A DNA stretch of 5,517 bases. It comes from Deltaproteobacteria bacterium. GTDB taxonomy: Bacteria > Desulfobacterota > DSM-4660 > Desulfatiglandales > Desulfatiglandaceae. Where the stretch lies: contig JAOZQV010000264.1 in the NCBI GenBank assembly GCA_029932035.1, positions 1-5,517 of the forward strand, in the 5' to 3' direction. The translations under genes and the position numbers were made by a program. Below the pieces are notes generated by a model, which had not been told where the DNA came from, did no database searches, and saw only the letters and a list, made by a program, of their open reading frames with translations. How positions within the stretch are numbered: the stretch's first letter is position 1; the number at the start of each line of letters is the position of its first letter. Of this stretch, positions 1 to 4,429 are shown in pieces.

Positions 1-1311
1 AACGAACTTTGCCTGCAGTGCCACATAGCGGATGAATATGACACAAAGGAACATCATTTTCACAAAAACAAGGGAGAAAAAGGCGAGCCCATCAGATCTG
101 AAACAGGAGAGGCGCTTTTCCATGTGGGTACCGGGGCCGAGTGCGTGCAATGCCATATGCCGGGCCGTTACTATATGGGAATTGACTACCGACCGGATCA
201 CAGTATTCGAATTCCCAGACCGGACCTCAGCGTCAAGATGGGCGCCCCCAATGCCTGCAACCGATGTCACGTGGATAAAACCGCCCAGTGGTCCGATGAA
301 TATATCACCAAATGGTACGGTCCGGGCCGAAGACATCATTATGGAGCCACCATCCAGGCCGGTCGCAATGGAATGCCCGGTTCGCATAAGGATCTCATAC
401 GGGTGGCCGTTGATCCCCTGTACCCGGTCATCGTGCGTGCCACCGCACTATCCCTCTTGAAGGCCTTTCCCGGAGAGGAAACTACCCGGGCCTATGAACT
501 CTCATTGATGGATGATGAGGCCCTGATCCGTCGGACCGCGGTAGAAGGCTTAAATGCCTCCCATATGGAACGGCAGGCAGAGCTGATTTCTCCGCTTCTC
601 TACGATCCGGTCAAGGCCGTACGCATTGAAGCCGCCTCCAAGTTGGTCGGAGGGCCCTCAAAGCATTTGGACTCCAGCGAGCAAGAGATGTTTCAGGGTG
701 ATCTAAACGAATTTGTCGGTTCAATGGAATATTCCGGCGATTTTGCCTTTGGCCGGTACAACCTCGGTAATCTCTACGTTGCACTGAAACGGCCCGAGGA
801 TGCCATCCGAAACTACCGGGCCGCCCTGAAGATTGATGACCTTTTCTATCCGGCAAAGGTTAATCTGGCCATGCTTTATAATCGGCTCGGGAAAAATAAC
901 GAGGCCGAATTGCTGCTGCGCGAGGTTGTTCAGGCACATCCTCAAATGTACGAATTGAAATACTCTCTCGGTTTGCTCCTTGCGGAACAAAAGAAATACC
1001 ATGAGGCCTCTTCCTATCTTTCCTCTGCGGCACGAGGCCTGCCGAAACGCTCGCGGATTCATTACAACCAAGGCTTGATCCTGGACTATCTGCGGAATGA
1101 TACGGCGGCTGAAGCCGCACTGATGAGGTCACTGGAACTTGAGCCGGACAACATGGACTATCTGAAGGGGATGGCCGAATTCTATCTCAAACGGAGGAGA
1201 TACGAGGAGGCCAAGAAGATGGCCGAGCAGATGATTGCCAAACACCCCTCAAATTTGACAGGCCATCGGACACTTGATATTATCAAGCGGGAGCAACGAA
1301 AAAACGATTAA
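1..1311 (+). CDS. Multihaem c-type cytochrome with HEAT and TPR repeats (5' partial)
   Basis: The frame is open from base 1 to the TAA at 1309-1311, so this is the C-terminal 436 residues of a longer protein; an internal GTG at 124 is not the start. Three CxxCH haem c motifs are visible (fragment residues 4-8 CLQCH, 48-52 CVQCH, 86-90 CNRCH). The stretch around the third, PNACNRCHVDK followed by a WYGPGR segment, is typical of large deltaproteobacterial and planctomycete multihaem cytochromes. Residues about 110-205 look like HEAT repeats (alternating helices with DDEALIRRTAVEGL and DPVKAVRIEAASKL). About 250-425 form roughly five TPR units with the usual Gly/Tyr/Ala spacing and helix-end Pro. 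Covalent haem attachment implies export, so the protein should be periplasmic, perhaps membrane-anchored; the signal peptide is outside the window. The likely role is electron transfer, with the repeats as a docking platform (inference). More haems are probable upstream. The substrate is unknown. Confidence 0.9.
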   Translation, partial: NELCLQCHIADEYDTKEHHFHKNKGEKGEPIRSETGEALFHVGTGAECVQCHMPGRYYMGIDYRPDHSIRIPRPDLSVKMGAPNACNRCHVDKTAQWSDEYITKWYGPGRRHHYGATIQAGRNGMPGSHKDLIRVAVDPLYPVIVRATALSLLKAFPGEETTRAYELSLMDDEALIRRTAVEGLNASHMERQAELISPLLYDPVKAVRIEAASKLVGGPSKHLDSSEQEMFQGDLNEFVGSMEYSGDFAFGRYNLGNLYVALKRPEDAIRNYRAALKIDDLFYPAKVNLAMLYNRLGKNNEAELLLREVVQAHPQMYELKYSLGLLLAEQKKYHEASSYLSSAARGLPKRSRIHYNQGLILDYLRNDTAAEAALMRSLELEPDNMDYLKGMAEFYLKRRRYEEAKKMAEQMIAKHPSNLTGHRTLDIIKREQRKND

Positions 1312-1322
1312 CAATCGACAGA

Positions 1323-1326
1323 AAGG
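1323..1326 (+). promoter_or_regulatory. Shine-Dalgarno deciding the mscS start
   Basis: AAGG ends 8 bases before the ATG at 1335. An in-frame GTG at 1329 lies only two bases from the same purine run, too close for normal initiation. The ATG is therefore preferred. Confidence 0.5.
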
Positions 1327-1334
1327 CGGTGTCT

Positions 1335-2162
1335 ATGGATGTTTTATCTTCCAACTTAAATGCTTATGTGGACCAAATTAGCAACATCGGTGGTCAATTA
1401 GGCCCCATGGTGGTTAAGGCCATGATCCTCCTGGTGATTCTCCTTTTTTTGGTTAAATATCTGGGGCGGTTTGTTGCAATGCTCCTAATAAGAGCCGGAT
1501 TACCCGAGCGGAAGGCAGCATATTCTGTTACGGGTCTGCACATCACGATTCTGCTAATTGGGGCGCTGGTTGTTCTCAACCTGGTCGGGTTCCCAGGAGC
1601 TTTGCTGTTCAGGGTTATCATGATCATTGTCATGGTGGGGTTAGCGTCCTACATAATCGCCAAACCTTATATCCCTCAGCTTCCCTTCAAGAAAGGCAAC
1701 CTTATCCAGGTCGCGGGGGCCCTGGGAATCGTAGACTCAATCACAATTATGCATACATGTATAAGGACCCTTGACGGCAAGGTTATTTTTGTCCCCAACC
1801 ACAAGGTCTTGAACGATCAAGTGACCAATTCCAGCGCCAGACCCAATCGCCGTCTCGATATCGATTTTTTTATCCCCTATGATCAGGATGTGGACAAAGT
1901 GAAGGACCTGGTCGGTGAAATCCTGAAGGAGACTGAAATAGTATTGGAAAAGCCTGCCCCGAGGGTTGTAATTGACAAATTTTCTCCAAACTTCATGGAG
2001 ATGAAGGCCAGGTTCTGGGTTCAGAGAAAGAATGCCCTTACGGGTCGCTGGGGCCTCAACGAGAAGATCAAGTCCAGCTTTGATAAAGAGGGTATCCAAA
2101 TGGCCTCGCCCAGGTTGGAGATAACTCAAGACCGGCGCGACAAGGCACCCGTATCAGATTAG
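1335..2162 (+). CDS. MscS-family small-conductance mechanosensitive channel
   Basis: This 275-residue protein is close in length to E. coli MscS (286). Three hydrophobic segments are visible at about 25-51, 68-86 and 89-109. They are followed by the MscS beta domain: a Phe-Lys-Lys-Gly-Asn segment near 118-122, GALGIVDSI (about 128-136), TCIRTLDGKVIFVPNHKVL (about 141-159) and a following N-S-S. A C-terminal alpha/beta domain runs to about 265. The family forms heptameric inner-membrane channels that release solutes on hypo-osmotic shock. The pore helix is odd: the GLALQ..NFAAG-type Gly/Ala packing of classical MscS is replaced by an Ile/Val/Met-rich stretch ending in AKPYIPQLP. It may be a divergent member with different gating or a signalling role (inference). 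The gene starts 23 bp after the cytochrome stop with no terminator between, so the two are probably co-transcribed. GTG at 1329 is an alternative start that adds two residues. Confidence 0.88.
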   Translation: MDVLSSNLNAYVDQISNIGGQLGPMVVKAMILLVILLFLVKYLGRFVAMLLIRAGLPERKAAYSVTGLHITILLIGALVVLNLVGFPGALLFRVIMIIVMVGLASYIIAKPYIPQLPFKKGNLIQVAGALGIVDSITIMHTCIRTLDGKVIFVPNHKVLNDQVTNSSARPNRRLDIDFFIPYDQDVDKVKDLVGEILKETEIVLEKPAPRVVIDKFSPNFMEMKARFWVQRKNALTGRWGLNEKIKSSFDKEGIQMASPRLEITQDRRDKAPVSD

Positions 2163-2241
2163 GCAGGTATCCTTCTTGATCTCCAGCGAGATGAATGCAA
2201 CGTCCCGCCGAGGTGGAAAGCGAAAAGGGGCGTTTTTCAAT

Positions 2242-2262
2242 GGTCTCCTCAGAGCTGAGACC
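2242..2262 (+). terminator. Weak hairpin after mscS, possible terminator
   Basis: GGTCTC (2242-2247) can pair with GAGACC (2257-2262) around a 9-base loop, followed by CTTTCTAT. The stem is only 6 bp and the T-tract is broken, so termination would be poor. It shares the GTCTC/GAGAC core with the palindromes downstream and might instead be a degenerate operator. Confidence 0.25.
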
Positions 2263-2316
2263 CTTTCTATGTCTGTGCCCGGTTATACGCCTTGGAAGTT
2301 TGAAACTAAGTCTTCC

Positions 2317-2333
2317 GAGACACAAAATGTCTC
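2317..2333. promoter_or_regulatory. Palindrome GAGACA-N5-TGTCTC, putative activator site 1
   Basis: GAGACA (2317-2322) and TGTCTC (2328-2333) are perfect 6-bp inverted arms around CAAAA. The flanks are shared with the copy at 2589-2604: CCGAGACAC on the left and TGTCTCATGAT on the right match in both, and only the spacer differs. Sequence conservation beyond simple pairing suggests a protein-binding site more than an RNA hairpin. The centre lies about 416 bp before the predicted transcription start. Confidence 0.5.
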
Positions 2334-2345
2334 ATGATACGTTTA

Positions 2346-2369
2346 TGTCTCAGGTAACCATATGAGACA
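2346..2369. promoter_or_regulatory. Inverted repeat TGTCTCA-N10-TGAGACA, putative activator site 2
   Basis: TGTCTCA (2346-2352) and TGAGACA (2363-2369) are perfect 7-bp inverted arms. The spacer contains GGTAACC, itself a small palindrome. The half-site is the same as in the two neighbouring palindromes but the arms face the other way around the centre. It lies 12 bp after site 1, so the two could bind adjacent dimers of one regulator (inference). Confidence 0.5.
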
Positions 2370-2588
2370 GTTTGCTCGAGTCCGATCTTTAAGGAACCGT
2401 GCAGCCCATCTATTCTAACTAACAGATAACCGTTTAATATTAAAGACATTTCAAAATATTCCGCCAATGCTATTTCCCTCCCCAGTTTTTTTGTGGCTTT
2501 TTCCGGTTTGATTTAAACGGCGAGAGTCTCTTTTTAGGCCTTTCTAAAACATTATAATATCAGCATGTTACCCACCATTACGCTTGCC

Positions 2589-2604
2589 GAGACACTACTG
2601 TCTC
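2589..2604. promoter_or_regulatory. Palindrome GAGACA-N4-TGTCTC, putative upstream activating site 3
   Basis: GAGACA (2589-2594) and TGTCTC (2599-2604) are perfect inverted arms around CTAC, in the same flanks as site 1. The centre is about 144 bp upstream of the predicted start, within the usual distance for enhancers bound by sigma-54 activators. An IHF-type site lies between it and the promoter. The activator is not encoded in this window. Confidence 0.55.
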
Positions 2605-2660
2605 ATGATTTCTCCCGGATGGTTGCAGGTTAAGATTTAGGCTAACGGTTAAACGGCGAT

Positions 2661-2673
2661 TAACTCTTTGATA
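2661..2673 (-). promoter_or_regulatory. IHF-binding site (perfect consensus)
   Basis: Read on the minus strand, the bases are TATCAAAGAGTTA, matching WATCAANNNNTTR at every defined position. AT-rich sequence adjoins it. It sits between palindrome site 3 and the -24/-12 promoter, about 74 bp before the predicted start. That is where IHF commonly bends DNA to bring an enhancer-bound activator to sigma-54 RNA polymerase. Such a match can occur by chance, so the position carries most of the weight. Confidence 0.5.
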
Positions 2674-2714
2674 TTAAAACCATTTTACTTCCTATTTCTT
2701 GAAGAAGATTTCTT

Positions 2715-2729
2715 TGGCACAGAACCTGC
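2715..2729 (+). promoter_or_regulatory. Sigma-54 (RpoN) -24/-12 promoter
   Basis: TGGCAC (2715-2720), five bases, then CTGC (2726-2729) matches TGGCAC-N5-TTGC with one mismatch. The invariant GG (2716-2717) and GC (2728-2729) have the required 10-bp spacing, and a T precedes and follows as in the extended consensus. Transcription would start near 2740, leaving a leader of about 30 bases with a strong GGAGGG ribosome-binding site (2758-2763) before the ATG at 2772. Sigma-54 promoters need an ATP-dependent enhancer-binding activator. Confidence 0.75.
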
Positions 2730-2771
2730 TTTCACCAAGAACATCTGATTTGCTCCCGGAGGGTCAAAGGA

Positions 2772-2975
2772 ATGAAGCCATGTGATGAAAGTATAAAAGA
2801 GACCATCGCACTTGCAGAAAAAATGCTGAAAGCAGCCGATAAAGGTGATGCTGTGCGTGAAGATAGCGGGTGCGGTGTGCTCTATGGCATTCTCAGAGAT
2901 TCTGCATTTAAGATTAAGAAGTTAGCAGAAACAGAAAGGGATGCGCATATCAGAAAGGGCTGGTGGAAGGATTAG
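2772..2975 (+). CDS. Conserved-looking small protein of unknown function (67 aa)
   Basis: The ATG is preceded by GGAGGG eight bases upstream and by the sigma-54 promoter. The protein is soluble and probably mostly helical: a first helix around residues 6-24, a turn rich in Asp/Glu (DKGDAVREDSG), then a second helix from about 35 to 60 (GVLYGILRDSAFKIKKLAETE). It has Cys4, Cys34 in a G-C-G turn, His59 and a W-W pair near the C-terminus. There is no signal peptide or membrane segment. I recall similar small hypothetical proteins in deltaproteobacteria but know no function and give no family name. It ends 32 bp before the rubrerythrin gene and almost certainly shares its transcript. A role beside the peroxidase, such as redox sensing or metal binding through the cysteines, is inference only. 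Confidence 0.82.
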   Translation: MKPCDESIKETIALAEKMLKAADKGDAVREDSGCGVLYGILRDSAFKIKKLAETERDAHIRKGWWKD

Positions 2976-2995
2976 ACCACAAAAGAAATCTAAAA

Positions 2996-3001
2996 GAGGA
3001 G
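2996..3001 (+). promoter_or_regulatory. Shine-Dalgarno deciding the rubrerythrin start
   Basis: GAGGAG lies six bases before the ATG at 3008. A longer in-frame start at GTG 2963 would overlap the preceding gene and add 15 residues not typical of the family. The ATG at 3008 gives the expected MKKFVC N-terminus. Confidence 0.75.
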
Positions 3002-3007
3002 AATGAA

Positions 3008-3553
3008 ATGAAAAAATTTGTATGTTCCATTTGCGGGTATGTGTATGAGGGCGAAAACCCACCTGAAAAATGCCCCCAGTGCGGTTCTCCCGCCGAGAAG
3101 TTTTCTGTACAGAAGGAGGGAGAACAGGGATGGGCTGATGAGCATGTGATCGGTGTGGCAAAGGATGTGGATGCTGAGGTTATTGAAGGTCTCAAGGCCA
3201 ATTTCACCGGGGAGTGTACTGAAGTCGGCATGTATCTTGCTATGAGTCGTCAAGCCGACCGTGAAGGATATCCTGAGGTTGCAGAGGCATATAAACGGAT
3301 CGCCTTCGAAGAGGCGGAGCACGCGGCAAAGTTTGCTGAATTACTTGGTGAAGTAGTTGTTGCTGACACTAAGGCTAACCTGACGGCTCGGGTATCAGCC
3401 GAATATGGGGCATGCCAGGGAAAGAAAGATCTTGCTGTAAGGGCAAAACAGCTTAATCTGGATGCTATCCACGATACCGTTCATGAAATGTGTAAAGATG
3501 AGGCCAGGCATGGCTCTGCCTTTGCCGGTCTTTTGAAGAGATATTTTAGCTAA
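3008..3553 (+). CDS. rbr: Reverse rubrerythrin / NADH peroxidase
   Basis: This 181-residue cytoplasmic protein has an N-terminal rubredoxin-type Fe(SCys)4 domain with CxxC pairs at Cys6/Cys9 and Cys22/Cys25, followed by a four-helix diiron domain. Classical rubrerythrin has the opposite domain order; this order is that of 'reverse' rubrerythrins studied as NADH peroxidases in clostridia. Candidate diiron ligands are Glu69 and Glu72 (GECTEVGMYL), Glu101/Glu102, Glu104 and His105 (EEAEH), Glu132, and Glu165/His168 (KDEARHG). All expected motifs are intact and the length is normal. In this family electrons pass from NAD(P)H via a rubredoxin reductase to the diiron site, which reduces hydrogen peroxide to water and protects anaerobes during oxygen exposure. 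It is the second gene after the sigma-54 promoter, so induction probably depends on an enhancer-binding activator, unlike the PerR control known in clostridia. No clear terminator follows. Confidence 0.92.
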   Translation: MKKFVCSICGYVYEGENPPEKCPQCGSPAEKFSVQKEGEQGWADEHVIGVAKDVDAEVIEGLKANFTGECTEVGMYLAMSRQADREGYPEVAEAYKRIAFEEAEHAAKFAELLGEVVVADTKANLTARVSAEYGACQGKKDLAVRAKQLNLDAIHDTVHEMCKDEARHGSAFAGLLKRYFS

Positions 3554-3578
3554 TAGGACTTGTGAACAAATGAACGTC

Positions 3579-3637
3579 CAGGTAAGCAACAGACTCCGAC
3601 ATCGAACGCTCAGGTAAGCGAAGACTCCGACATCGAA
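3579..3637. repeat. Two tandem 27-28 bp repeats, 32-bp period
   Basis: CAGGTAAGC, two or three variable bases, then AGACTCCGACATCGAA occurs at 3579-3606 and again at 3611-3637, separated by CGCT. The copies differ only in the AAC/GA junction. Each ends in CGACATCGAA, the reverse complement of the TTCGATG-type heptads at 3803-3837. Two copies are too few for a CRISPR array and the units nearly abut. Confidence 0.75.
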
Positions 3638-3720
3638 TTCTGAATGAAAAGAAGATATAACGAAGCAAGTTTATGATTGGGAACTTCACTTTACCCGCAC
3701 CGTGGCGCTCTTCCTGTAGA

Positions 3721-3736
3721 TGCGGATGAATCCGCA
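3721..3736. repeat. REP-like hairpin TGCGGA-TGAA-TCCGCA
   Basis: Six perfect base pairs close a TGAA tetraloop, flanked by TGTAGA on the left and CCTAAA on the right. Short GC-rich hairpins with such flanks are scattered between genes in many genomes as REP-type elements. It lacks a T-tract, so it is not a good intrinsic terminator. Whether it recurs elsewhere in this genome cannot be seen here. Confidence 0.4.
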
Positions 3737-3802
3737 CCTAAAACAACGAGGACCGCTTACACTCAAAGGAAATAGTCATTCAAAGTTCGAGATTGGGTTT
3801 CA

Positions 3803-3837
3803 TTCAACGTTGGATGTTCGATGTTCGACGTTCGTAG
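3803..3837. repeat. Heptad tandem repeat (TTCGATG-type, 5 units)
   Basis: Five successive 7-bp units read TTCAACG, TTGGATG, TTCGATG, TTCGACG, TTCGTAG; every unit starts TT and most fit TTCRAYG. The tract ends 21 bp before the start of the DVU0772-family gene. Heptamer repeats are prone to copy-number change and could vary between strains. Confidence 0.7.
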
Positions 3838-3858
3838 CTTATGCGGGGGTAACACACC

Positions 3859-4218
3859 ATGATGGGATTAGAGGAACTGAGAAAAAGCCGGCCGCTTATA
3901 GATTCTATCGACTGGGAAATGACCCCTGAGGAAGCAGTTAGACTCTATCTTGAATGGGGTAACAACTGGAGCCGTGGATATCGTATGGTCAGAACAAAGG
4001 ATGATGAAACATATTATTTCGTTCTGAATACCTGGGAAGATACCCCGGCCATCTTTTTTGTCAGGCGGGATTATGAAGGTGCGGTGGAGCTTGCAAGAAT
4101 TGAAATGCCGGATGATCTAACAAATCAACTGCAAGAGGAGAATGGTTTACACAAAGGTGTATATGCCGTTGAAGATGGGGTCAGAGACTGGCTCAAAGAT
4201 GAGCTGGATGCGGATTAA
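3859..4218 (+). CDS. DVU0772-family protein, function unknown
   Basis: This 119-residue soluble acidic protein has no signal peptide or membrane segment. I recognise the pattern M-G-L-E-E-L-R-K, IDWEMTPEEAVRLYLEWGNNW, then YYFVLNTWEDTP and an RRDYEGAVELA segment as the family named after Desulfovibrio vulgaris DVU0772, seen mainly in sulfate reducers and relatives; this is from memory. Trp-rich motifs (LEWGNNWSRG at about 30-39, NTWEDTP near 57) are the likely conserved core. No catalytic motif or metal-binding cluster is evident and it has no cysteine. GGGGGT at 3845-3850 lies eight bases before the ATG at 3859; a second ATG at 3862 is less well spaced. It is the first gene of a closely spaced run with the winged-helix, DsrE and MBL genes, which hints at a link with sulfur or redox metabolism. 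Confidence 0.85.
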   Translation: MMGLEELRKSRPLIDSIDWEMTPEEAVRLYLEWGNNWSRGYRMVRTKDDETYYFVLNTWEDTPAIFFVRRDYEGAVELARIEMPDDLTNQLQEENGLHKGVYAVEDGVRDWLKDELDAD

Positions 4219-4237
4219 CCACTCAACCATAACAAAT

Positions 4238-4241
4238 GGAG
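4238..4241 (+). promoter_or_regulatory. Shine-Dalgarno deciding the winged-helix protein start
   Basis: GGAG ends six bases before the ATG at 4248. The in-frame ATG at 4236 overlaps this site and has no purine-rich sequence before it, so 4248 is preferred. Confidence 0.6.
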
Positions 4242-4247
4242 AAAGAA

Positions 4248-4418
4248 ATGGAAAAAAAGGTGCTGGCAGCAATGAAAAAGGCGGGGAAACCGCTAAGACC
4301 GGGAGAAGTTGCAGAGATGATCGGTGAAGAGAGCAAGGATGTATCCAAGGTTATCAGTAAACTGAAAAAAAGCGGAGAGGTAATGTCGCCCAAGAGGTGC
4401 TATTACTCCCTTAAGTGA
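4248..4418 (+). CDS. Small winged helix-turn-helix protein (56 aa)
   Basis: The 56 residues make up a minimal winged-helix DNA-binding domain and nothing more. Helix 1 is about residues 2-12 (EKKVLAAMKKA). Helix 2 is about 18-26 (PGEVAEMIG) and the recognition helix is about 29-42 (SKDVSKVISKLKKSG). The wing is EVMSPKRCYYSLK. The layout resembles MarR- and ArsR-type winged helices, with many lysines suited to DNA contact and one cysteine (Cys51) in the wing. No effector or dimerisation domain is present, so it may act as a small auxiliary regulator. It could also bind RNA or protein. It lies 29 bp after the DVU0772-family gene and 11 bp before the DsrE gene, clearly in the same transcript. 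An upstream ATG at 4236 would add four residues. Confidence 0.82.
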   Translation: MEKKVLAAMKKAGKPLRPGEVAEMIGEESKDVSKVISKLKKSGEVMSPKRCYYSLK

Positions 4419-4419
4419 T

Positions 4420-4424
4420 GGAGG
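4420..4424 (+). promoter_or_regulatory. Shine-Dalgarno of the DsrE gene, next to the upstream stop
   Basis: GGAGG begins two bases after the TGA (4416-4418) of the winged-helix gene and lies five bases before the ATG at 4430. Earlier in-frame starts at GTG 4415 and ATG 4418 overlap or abut this site and are unlikely. The arrangement favours translational coupling. Confidence 0.7.
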
Positions 4425-4429
4425 TTTCA

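Larger units (their letters stand above)
2163..2771. other. 609-bp regulatory intergenic region
   Basis: No reading frame here has a plausible start, ribosome-binding site and family resemblance together. The region is AT-rich in its second half and densely structured. It contains a weak hairpin after mscS (2242-2262), three GAGACA/TGTCTC inverted repeats (2317-2333, 2346-2369, 2589-2604), repeated TTAAACGGCGA (2513-2523 and 2649-2659), repeated TTTRATATTAAA (2433-2444 and 2667-2678), a perfect IHF consensus (2661-2673) and a sigma-54 promoter (2715-2729). A TATAAT at 2553-2558 has no acceptable -35 box. The whole reads as the control region of the 67-residue protein/rubrerythrin operon. An unseen small RNA cannot be excluded. 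Confidence 0.7.
3554..3858. other. 305-bp intergenic region with repeat remnants
   Basis: No credible gene is present; frames running through it lack a ribosome-binding site and any family resemblance. It contains two tandem copies of a 27-28 bp unit (3579-3637), a REP-like hairpin (3721-3736) and a heptad tract (3803-3837). A promoter for the downstream operon must lie here if that operon is not read through from rubrerythrin, but I see no convincing sigma-70 or sigma-54 elements. Confidence 0.6.

Noticed and set aside
32..460. A 142-residue frame on the + strand
   Set aside because: It overlaps the haem-bearing frame for its whole length, has no ribosome-binding site and shows no family features.
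124..1311. GTG at 124 as the start of the cytochrome gene
   Set aside because: The frame is open to base 1 and encodes another CxxCH motif (residues 4-8) upstream of this codon, so the gene begins outside the window.
2179..2192. ATCTC-CAGC-GAGAT hairpin after mscS as a terminator
   Set aside because: The stem is only 5 bp and no T-tract follows.
2068..2325. Minus-strand 85-residue frame across the mscS end and intergenic region
   Set aside because: It overlaps the mscS 3' end and the palindromes, and the protein shows no recognisable features.
2522..2533. GAGAGTCTC followed by T's as a terminator
   Set aside because: The two arms leave a one-base loop, so no stable RNA hairpin can form.
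2553..2558. TATAAT as a sigma-70 -10 box for the rubrerythrin operon
   Set aside because: No -35-like hexamer is found 16-18 bp upstream, and the surrounding sequence is AT-rich enough to give such a word by chance.
2696..2706. TTCTTGAAGAA palindrome just upstream of the -24 box as an operator
   Set aside because: The word is short and of low complexity, with no second copy, so it cannot be told from chance.
3579..3637. CRISPR array
   Set aside because: There are only two repeats, separated by four bases, with no spacers and no cas genes nearby.
3703..3717. Second sigma-54 promoter, TGGCGC-N5-CTGT, before the DVU0772 operon
   Set aside because: The essential C of the -12 GC is missing and the -24 box deviates, so the match is not better than chance.
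3720..3929. 69-residue + strand frame overlapping the start of the DVU0772-family gene
   Set aside because: It runs through the REP-like hairpin and heptad tract and lacks a ribosome-binding site; the overlapping frame is a recognisable family.
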